This document shows positions 55,578 through 64,000 of a DNA stretch of 64,000 nucleotides, in pieces. The stretch comes from Favolaschia claudopus (taxonomy: Eukaryota; Basidiomycota; Agaricomycetes; Agaricales; Mycenaceae), in NCBI GenBank assembly GCA_037176885.1, contig JAWWNJ010000188.1, positions 186,001 through 250,000 of the forward strand. The letters run 5' to 3'. A program made the position numbers and the translations under genes. The number at the start of each line of letters is the position of its first letter. The stretch's first letter is position 1. The notes beneath the pieces were generated by a model. It ran no database searches. It was not told where the DNA came from and saw only the letters and a list, made by a program, of their open reading frames with translations.

Positions 55578-58500
55578 TTACTTACGTACTCGCTCAGGAA
55601 GAAAGAAAGCGAAAAAGAAGGGTGGATCAGTAGTCACTTCACAACCCCAATGATGTAAGACAAAAATCACAGAACAAAAAGCTTCTTGGCGAGTTCCTGG
55701 AATGTAGGTTTGCCCATTGGCTGATGGCTGGCTCACAGCAAGAAGTTGCAGTTCAGTTTGTGGGGTAGATCTCATTTGTTGCCCTTCAATCAAAGCAGCC
55801 AAGGATGGTGTGTAGGATGAAATCACAAAGTCTGATAACTTTGAGCCAAATGGATGATCCTTTCCATCCTGATCTTTCCCATACAACCCTGCAGCATGAA
55901 TGGGAAGAAATGCAAGAGGTCCAGTAGGACACCACCAGATACGCTCAGGATCATCGGTTGGGCGCTGCAATGAGATGTGAATAGCAAATGACAGTTATAG
56001 CTGGATCACTCACAGTAATTGCAATTGCCTTCAGAATGGGTTGGACAATTTTGATCCACAGCTCTGAGAGTATGCGGGAAAATGATTGGTCTGGGGTCAA
56101 TTTTCCTTCACGAGACCCTTGCAACCTCTCAGCACACACAGTGGTCCCTCGAATAGATTCGAGAAGCTCATCAAACTCATCCGCATGTGAGAATGTGTGT
56201 TTTCTGGGTAGATGATACATAACTTCCCCTGCCAATGTCTCAATATGTCTATCAGTTCCCAGAGTAGATGCTAGAAGCTCAACCAGCTCTTCAGCACATG
56301 ATGATGTGAAGCTTGGTAGTGGTACATGGATAACTTCCTCTTGAAGGTCAGGGAGGAGAATTAGGCCATCACATTGGTATCCACTGATATTCAAGATGAC
56401 TACTGGCCCAGAGTCTGCAGCATGGGAAAGATGTGATATGGACTTTGGTAATAAGAACTGTTCAAACCCTGGCTGTTGCCTGATCTGGGCAAGAACATTC
56501 TCTCTTTTATGGACAATTTCATGGAAATTCTTTGTCCGAACATTGGTTGACTTTGGTGTGATATACTCATCGATTGAAGTTGTTTTAGTTCCAGCAACTT
56601 CCAATGTTTTAGAGTAAGAGATGAATTGTTCAGCAAGCTCAGGGTGGCTTTGCTTCAATTTATCAACAGGGGTGCGTAATTCAAGGAACTGACCCCAGAT
56701 TATGCTTCGACCCTGTTCAAGCCACTCAACTGATTTTTGATAATCTCCAGCCGCAATCGCAGCAGCTGCACCATCTCTCACAAGCTTTCCAACAGTCAAA
56801 AGACGGTGATGCCTATCAGCTATAGACAATGCGAGCCAGGCCAGCTCAGGCAAAATGGCAATAGCAGTGGTATATGCTTTGAGAATAGCTGAAGGCTGAC
56901 AGGCACGAGCAAATGTAGCCCATTTCTCTGCTGCACTAAATCTGAACCAGGCAGCACCAGATGACGAGCATGCAGCTGAAGAGAATGAATATAACAGCTT
57001 TTGACAATCTTCATCCTCCCTGGAAGAAAGATAACAGCAAGAAAGCACACACCCAAGGTTGAACAGCCTTGAAGGCTTCTCCAAGTGGTCGTCTGGTAAT
57101 AGATGAACAGCAGCCTCGATGTAGGTGATACACTGGTCAAGATCATCAAAATCCCACAGGAGCACAAAGCGGTGGCAAAAAGCCCCACCAAGGGTGGCTA
57201 GATATAGAGAGTTGCCAGGATGGTGTTCTACTGCTGCTGCTGCACAAATTATAGCTCGGTTGACATCAGCAGGGTTTCTAAGCCGCAGAAAGCGTGTGCC
57301 GAGTGCAACAGCCAGATTGTGCAACACTTTAGGTTTGCGGGTGTGCCCATCAGGGGTCAGCTCGACACAAGCTTCAAATTGAGTGATACACTGGTTGAGA
57401 TCAGCAAGGTTCCCAAGTCGATCAAAGCGCCAGAGAAAGGACTCTCCAAGACTGCTCAAAAACATAAGCTTGTCTGGGTGACAATCTGCAGTGAAATTTA
57501 CACCAGCTTTTCCCTGAGCAATAGCTTTGTTGAGGTCATCAAGATCTCCAAATTGGCGAAAGCGAGCTGCAAGTAGAATATTCAGACAATTTAACTGTCC
57601 AGACTTGTCTGGGTGGCCATCTGGCGTGAGATCAAGTCTAGCTTCGATATAAGTCACTGCCTGGTTGAGATCACCAAGGTCACCCAGGTGCTGAAAACGG
57701 TGGTAAAAGGAATCACCAAGCATACCCAAAAACGAAGGCCTGTCAATATGGCCATCTGGAATGAGTTCAAGTGCGGCTGCCCTGCAAGTGATGGATTGAT
57801 TAACATCATCAAGGTTTCCAAGCTGCTCATAGCGTTTCAACAGGGCACAACCAAGGTGGTTCAACTGTTTAGATCTGTCTATGTCGTCATCTGCAATGAG
57901 ATTGACCACAATTTCGAGATAGGTTATAGATTGGTTGAGATCGTCAAGGTCACCCAGGTGAATGAAGCGGTTTAGAAAAGAAAGGCCAAGGTCACCCAGC
58001 CACGAAGACCTATTGGGATGGCCATCTGGAGTGAGATCAACAGCAGCCTGTGTATAAGTCATAGACTTGACAGCATCATTAAGGTCTTCAGTATGATCAT
58101 AGCGACGTAGCAGGGCATTGCCAAGGTGGCCCAAGAAATCAGGTTTTTTAGGATTGCTATCAGAAGCAGAGTTGACACAAGCTTCAAAGAATGTGATAGC
58201 TTGGTTGAGATCATCAAGGTTCCAGAAATTATAAAACCGAGAACCAAGAGAGAGGCCAAGATTGCTCATCCACGCAAGCCGATCTGGGTCATTATCAGCA
58301 GCAAGATTAACAGCAGCTTCCATGTGAGCAATACACTGGTCAAGATCATGACGGTTCCCAAGTCGCTTAAAGCGCCAAAGAAGGGAGCTGCCAAGATTGT
58401 TCAACCGTGAAGGCTTGTCTGGATGGCCATCAGGGGTGAGATGCACACTCTGTTGCAGCATTTTGATTGCTCTGGTGATGTCTTCCAACCTCCGCAATTG

Positions 58501-59551
58501 CTTAACACGGACCAGCAGTGCCACTCCTAGATCAGCAAGAAAGGTAGGTGACATCAAGTTGTCAGGGTCGATTGAGTTGTCCCGCACAGCATCAGCACAG
58601 GTGCATATTGTCTGGCTCAAATCCTGGATGGACCCCACAGAGTTGTATTTCTTCATGCCAATATCACCAAGAATATTCAGCAATTGAGCCCTCTCCTTGC
58701 CCTCCTGACAACCCAAAAGAATCCTCTCATGCATCAGCCAGATGTTAAGAGAATTTGTAGTGAGCTGTTCCATATTTGAGTTTTCCCAGGCCTGTTGCAA
58801 ATCGTTTGTCACAGTTTCACTTGCAACAGATGCAACTATGTGAAACATTAAAAGTTGAGTCAATACTCCAAGCTCAACTCACTCTTGCTGTCAGGCAAGG
58901 CAATGAAATCCGATATTGATGGATGGTGACAGGAGCTTTGAGAAATTGCAAAACCAGCTCCCAATCTTAGGGTGGGGCCATCAGAATTCACAGTATTGAG
59001 TAAACATTCAAAGGCTGCATTGTGTCATCAGCAATCATGACTAATTGAAGGAGAATCACATGCAAGATTTCGATTCTGCCAGTTTAAGAATGTTATCTCT
59101 TTGAAGTGTTGCATGGCCAAGCAGCCGAGTTCCACCCAGTGCACTGTGCCCTAGAAAGACAACTTGGAACATAGCAGCCTGGGCTGGGCTGACAAATCGT
59201 GTGAATGTCACTCTACAGTGTTTTATTTGAATTTCTCACATGTTGCAGCCAACTCTCAGTTTCCAACTCTTCCCACTAGGTTCCGACTTCACCAACTGTG
59301 TGTGTAACCAGATATATTGGTCAATGATGAGCTGAGCAGACATCTTCATCCCATCTGGAAGATCCTCGTGCGGGTAGATCAGAGACTCAATATGGAGCTC
59401 TATGAACAAAGGACACAGTTAAGTGTAATACAGTCTCAATAATGTTGCCAGAAGCTTACCGTGGAGTGTGATACTAGTTCAATCACAAAATCGAATCAGC
59501 TTTTGACAAGGAGTCAAAATAGTGTGCTTACACTGTATGCAATTCTGACAT
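55578..59551 (-). CDS. TPR-CHAT protein with C2-like N-terminus, CHAT domain truncated
   Basis: It starts MSELHT at 59551. Exon 1 is 20 nt and exon 2 is 14 nt (59473-59460), and the joins keep phase into HELHIESLIYPHEDLPDG. An N-terminal beta-rich C2-like part (FVSPAQAAMFQVVFLG, GTRLLGHATL, DGPTLRLGAGFAIS) precedes a large exon (to about 56012). That exon has about eleven TPR-like repeats of the form HPDKP-LNNLG-LL-RF-LG-L-DLNQAI. A linker follows, then CHAT (DGLILLPDLQEEVIHVPLP; LAFLPIHAAG with the His; SSYTPSLAAL). The frame ends after the PGTRQEA motif. The downstream HFACHG-type cysteine segment is absent, so peptidase activity is not expected. TPR-CHAT proteins are caspase-like and linked to cell death in other systems. 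An inactive or decoy form is inferred. Confidence 0.8.
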
Positions 59552-59559
59552 TGTAGTAG

Positions 59560-62280
59560 AAGACAAGCGAGGGGAGGGAGGAAGAGACTTCGGAGCGACA
59601 GTGATTGTATAAATGCCCAGCTGGCAGCGGCATTTCAAGGGCTGTCAAACACGAGGCTGATGTTGGGCTGATGATCTGAGATTGCAAACACTTCCTTGAC
59701 GTGGATTAATATAATAAGTGCTGTAAACAATCTCTCGGAATATAGCATGCCTTGGGTAACGATGACCACCCGCAACAGCATTAACGGGGATTCGAGTGAT
59801 AGAACTATCGGTCAAATGCTCACGCTGACGGTTGGTTTGAAGAGAAATTCGTTGAAGTCAAATCAATAGTCAATATTTCTTTCCGACTCCAGAATCAGTC
59901 TCGCATTCAAATATCTCAGATCTTACAGCACTAAGTTCCAGAATAAACAACGAACATGCTGTCCACACAGCGGCATGCTCGGAGAAATGTACTAATGCAC
60001 AGTGCCTTCTGATCTGACACTCTAAATGCGCGCCAATCTCAAGCACGTTCATTAGATTTACACATCCCGGCGCTTCGAATCGGAGATTAGTTAACACCCT
60101 AAAATTTTAGCTGTTTAGGATCTGTACCGATATAAGTAGAATGAACAGCAAATGACCCTCTACCGTGTTAGCCGTTCAATAATCAGCTCGACCGCTGGTA
60201 CATATCAGCGAATTCATCGTGACAAGCGCTTCGTCGCGTTCAGCAGGGACTACGCTAAAATTTTAGTTAATATATCAATCAAGAGTGTGTCGACGGGAAA
60301 GATTGAGCGCTTAAGGTGAACTAGTCAACGAGTTTAAATTCGGCGCTGAGTGGTTTCTATGAATCGTTGACAGCATAGATGTGATGCGTGCTCGTGCTCG
60401 CCATTTGTACAGTGCCGTTGTTGTCGCCGTGATCAGAAATGGGGAGCGTCGTTGAGATTGAACACGCCGGAGAATTCAATATTTATTGGATCTCTTCTCG
60501 TTCCGACACCGTAGATGAGCGCTGAAGAGCGTGATGTGAGTGTATAACCGGGAATATTAATCGTAACGACGTACCAAGCCGTTGGGTTATCATTCAAACA
60601 TGTTCATCATTCTTGGGCGGTTGACAGATTCTGAAACGGTATCGAGATGATATGCACTTGTTTAATGAAGTTGAGACGGACGGAAAGAGTTCGAGGACTC
60701 CAACTTTCAATCTATCGACTCTTTGGCGTTCGACGGACGTTACTGATAAGAAACTGATTGAGTTGATATGACCGCACTGGATTTTGGTGAACGAAATTGA
60801 AAGTGGACGTACTGAATGAGTTTGGAACTGTGTCGGGAGGAGGGCAAAGGTTAGAGGTATTGCATGCGATGAAGGAGGAATAATTGCAGGTGCATCCGAG
60901 GGTGTTGCGAAAATCGCGTCGCAGCGAAGGTTGCTGTCCAGCGAGCGCTATGATTTTTCGGCTATCGTAGCTGGGAGAGAACCACGGAGCAGAACAACCT
61001 GAAATTTCAGTCATTGCCAATTGGACTGTCCGAGATGGGACTTCACAATTCAGAAATCCGAGCAGAGAAGCGGTCTAAAGGCTGAGCGTCGCAGCATTGG
61101 CAGATCTGGTTTGAGGATCAGGACCTTTACTACGCTACGAAAGTAAGTCTTCCCTCCATGGGCAGAAGGTCTTGGAACAGTCGCTTGACACATCCATAAT
61201 TCACATCAAGCAGTCGGAAGAGGCGGGAACGATTGCCGAGCAGCATTTGAACAGAGATTCAGCCTTCCACGCACAGGTAGACGAGACAGATCAGGGCACA
61301 AGTTTCGCTTGTGGTGGCGGGAAGCAAAAGGCAATGATGGATGGCATCAGATGGGCAAACATGACAAAAGACATTTTCTTGAATGAACACGATACATTCG
61401 AGTCAGAATAGCTGAGCTTTACTTGGCCTCCTCCGGATCCGTCTCTTTCCTTTGATTTCTTGTTTCCGACCGCAAGTGAAACACGGACACGGCTTCAAAC
61501 AACGCGTTATTTGCATCTATGTACGCGATTGATGGACGCACGTGGTCATTTTGCTTGATCAACGTCCGCATCAACGTCGACGACGGCAACGTCCAAGCAG
61601 TTCTCCTCTGGCTCCAACGCTCCCGGCAACTGGCTACTTTCCACGGACTCGCTACTCCTAGCTGGCTTTCGGTCGATGGGGGCTCGAAGAGGCCTTGGAA
61701 GATGAAGATACACCGTGATTCGCCTGGCTCGCATTCCTTGATGAGCTGAACTCCTAAGACATCTCTCGGCTTGGAATCACTATGCTAGTCTTCCATAATC
61801 GCCACCTTCCTCTGTCAATGCCCATACAAATGGGAGGTGGTCTGAATACCTGCTCGAGTACCAGAAGATTGGGATTGGGGAAGCAGCATCCCACCGTCCA
61901 TCGTCGATGAAAGACAGCTAGAGCTTGCAAGTGCGATTAATTACAAGGGTCGTCGCGTGCGTCTCTCCCCATCTTATATCTTCCATGATCGCAGTGATGC
62001 TGAGCCTTTTTGTTGTCAGTGATTTCCACGGTCGTTTGGAGGATTCGCGTGCACTTTGCGTTATAACGAGCCACGCGCTGCACTACATTCCGATTCGACT
62101 TTCATCGTCTGGGTCCCCATTTGCCCCAACTACCCGCTCTACACGAGCGACGTCGATGACCATCCGTTTGACCCCCACACGCCTATCCGTACCGCCCTCC
62201 TCGCTGTCTCGTTCTGAGATGCTCCTCGTCCCAACAAACCGTCAGCCACGCATGCTGGCGCCAAAGCTGAATCAAAGTGT
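59560..62280. other. Gene-poor stretch, possibly decayed transposon
   Basis: I see only short open frames without domains, for example 61172-61411 plus and 60712-61020 minus. The segment at 62080-62280 leads without a clear start into the gene B homologue and may be its decayed 5' end. No LTR was recognised here. Confidence 0.4.
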
Positions 62281-62283
62281 CCT

Positions 62284-63150
62284 ATGAGACGATGCGGCAC
62301 CTCCACCTTCCTCACGGACGACAAGCGCTGGAGCGCCAATGCCACGAAGATTCGCGGTAGCCGCTTCTCGTCGTCCTTACGTCACCGAGGCATTGACGAT
62401 CCCGTTCCAGAGGACATGTTCAAAAATGTTCGTAAAGTCCCTGTGCGTTCGCCTTAATTTTCCTCGTGCTATTTTTATAACATCGTTCCAATAGCCCAAA
62501 GGCCCCAAGGCGAAGAACTCCGACACATCTTCCACTTGTCCTGACGAAGACGAGAAGGTACGTAACCCATATCTCACGGTTGAATTCTCGCTTAACGTTC
62601 ATCAATTGTTATAGATGGCGCCCGCGGAACCACTTATGGTGCGTGAAATATTCGTCAACTCTGTTTCTTTGCTTATTTCCCGCTCATAGCCTGCCTTGTC
62701 GTTGAACCCCGTGTCCAACCGCAGCAACAAGCGTTCCCGTACCGAACTGGACGACGTCGACCTCGACTACAAGCCCAAAGTTCCTGGTACGAGTCTTTTC
62801 TCTCCTTGGTCTAATTTCGTCTAAAATTTCTTATAGACAACATGGACAAGGACCTCATCGCCATGATGCATTCTGACGATGTCAACAAGACTTGGAAGGC
62901 GTCTACGAACGCACTCAAGCACTTGGATGCGCAAGGTTTGAAAGCTCGGGAGCGCTACCTCCGCCGCAACATGGCCGCTGCCTCTTTCAAGTATCGCTAC
63001 TGGCTTCGCGCCTACGAGGAGATGGATGACCAGCTCGAGCAGCTTGTGAAGATCCGTCAGTCTGTCACCGTTCGCCCTGCCAGCTCCGCGGTATGTTTCT
63101 GCGTTTATTTTTATAGCTCTCCAGTTGAACCTTTCCGCCTTTAGACTTGA
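62284..63150 (+). CDS. Homologue of cassette gene B (partial 5' end)
   Basis: About six exons: MRRCGTSTF at 62284, DDPVPEDMFKNV (gene B has DDPIPEEMFQNV), an acidic exon, MAPAEPLM, a basic NKRSRTELDD, and NMDKDLIAMMHSDDVNK leading to LRRNMAAASFKYRYWLRAYEEMDDQ in part (gene B: LRHSMRSAAFKFRFWLSEYNKYDD). It ends at the TGA at 63148-63150. Introns fall at matching places, including just before NMDKDLIA. The capsid-like front and the CCHC knuckle are missing or decayed. Three CCGCGG sites lie near (62623, 63086, 63161). Confidence 0.7.
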
Positions 63151-63773
63151 TCGTCCTTCCGCGGTCTATATACCTATGTGCCTTCACTCGTTAGACACAT
63201 AAACCGTCGACTCTCAGTGTTCCCCATCGTATCGTTGTGCGCTCAACCGCACATATTTGCTGTTGAACCAGCAATAGTTCGCTGTTCAACCAGCATTGTC
63301 CAAATCCCCGGGTGTCTCGTATATACTTATCAGCGCTTGCAATACAATTGTTTTGTCAAGCCAACTTCGTCCGATTTCCCGCAGTAACTTGAACATCTCA
63401 GGAGTCCTGTAAGACTATTTCTCCGCTCTAGACTTCCAAAAATAGAACGCCAAATTTCCAGTCGTTTTCGACCTTTTACTACTTACAAAAGGTCTCAACT
63501 CGCCGCGGACGCCTTTTATAAACGGCCTCGTTGTCGTTTCTTGGTTGACTTCCTACATGCTTGTTGAGGCTCTCTCTCCAGCAGCTCCTTTTGCGCCTAA
63601 GTCTCGGCTAGTCCAGACTTCAAGTCTCACTCCTTTACTTTCTTCCGCGCCGCGTATGATCAATACAAAACTGATTCAAATAATCACAGGCAAAAACATC
63701 TCCTCAGCAGTGTTTACTATTTAAACAGTGCTTCATAGGAACGTCTTCTTCCCATAATATTCTCCTCTCCTGT

Positions 63774-64000
63774 ATGAGCATCCACGGCTTAGACGACGAA
63801 GAGAACGACGACTACTACGACTACCTCTACGTCAGCACCGACTCCCTTGCATCCAGCGGAATCGATCCTGCCATCATCGAAGGCTTTGAACACGACATCA
63901 TGGTGCCTGTCAACGAGCTCCTGCCCAAGTTCCAAGCTGCCATCTATCTTATGGAAGATAATAAGGTGCGTCCTTAGCACTTGCTACTTTCAACCTTGAC
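63774..64000 (+). CDS. Homologue of cassette gene A, cut by the window edge
   Basis: Exon 1 is 63774-63965. It is acidic and Tyr-rich (DDEENDDYYDYLY) and ends LMEDNK before a GTGCGT donor, exactly as gene A ends LADNK before GTGCGT. The zinc-cluster exon would lie beyond the window. B then A on the plus strand mirrors the B then A order on the minus strand of the large element. A second cassette-bearing element in the opposite orientation probably extends to the right. The 620-bp spacer 63151-63773 has a CCGCGG at about 63502. Confidence 0.7.

Noticed and set aside
1..64000. CRISPR arrays, prokaryotic operons or phage
   Set aside because: Spliced eukaryotic genes throughout; no regular short repeat-spacer array.

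Overview
This is a nuclear window from a basidiomycete fungus, probably an agaricomycete. The evidence is short (about 45-60 nt) GT-AG introns, a WRKY-GCM1 zinc-finger/MULE transposase gene, a TPR-CHAT gene with a C2-like head, a basidiomycete-type multi-exon Zn2Cys6 regulator, and heavy transposon content. No database was searched. Exon boundaries were placed by hand from splice signals and reading phase.

Layout: 1-5.4 kb holds gene fragments: an unidentified multi-exon gene, a frameshifted single-pass membrane protein and one small uncharacterised gene. 5.5-8.2 kb holds a 5'-truncated non-LTR retrotransposon flanked by GTTTTGG-rich repeats. 8.7-9.7 kb holds a diverged three-copy repeat. 10.4-14.4 kb holds a three-exon gene for a long disordered protein. 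17.8-19.1 kb holds a multi-pass membrane protein. 19.6-20.8 kb is a nest of non-autonomous transposons. 21.0-25.4 kb plus 47.8-48.7 kb form one large transposon gene (WRKY-GCM1, MULE DDE, ubiquitin-protease-like domain, PHD finger) split by the central element. 50.4-54.5 kb holds a Zn2Cys6 transcription factor broken by a 443-bp hAT-type insertion. 55.6-59.6 kb holds a TPR-CHAT gene that lacks the catalytic-cysteine half. 62.3-64 kb holds a second copy of part of the central accessory cassette.

The core is a 22.4-kb LTR retrotransposon (25438-47802). It has two 1836-bp LTRs that differ at about four positions by eye, and a 4-bp target duplication (ACGA). It encodes gag, protease and RT-RNaseH-integrase on the plus strand. 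Between pol and the 3' LTR it carries three multi-exon genes on the opposite strand. Genes A and C each encode a Zn2Cys6-type cysteine cluster. Gene B encodes a CCHC zinc knuckle. Homologues of A and B recur at the right edge in the same order, with intron positions conserved.

The most striking signal is the palindrome CCGCGG. It occurs about 53 times in this element, in LTRs, ORFs, introns and spacers alike. It is absent from three younger insertions nested inside the element and near background elsewhere. CCGCGG is an everted CGG repeat, the half-site class read by Zn2Cys6 proteins, and TCCGCGGA is the yeast Pdr1/Pdr3 site. I infer a self-recognition system in which element-encoded zinc-cluster proteins bind motifs spread through their own element, comparable in logic to the VANC anti-silencing proteins of plant VANDAL transposons. 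This is a hypothesis.
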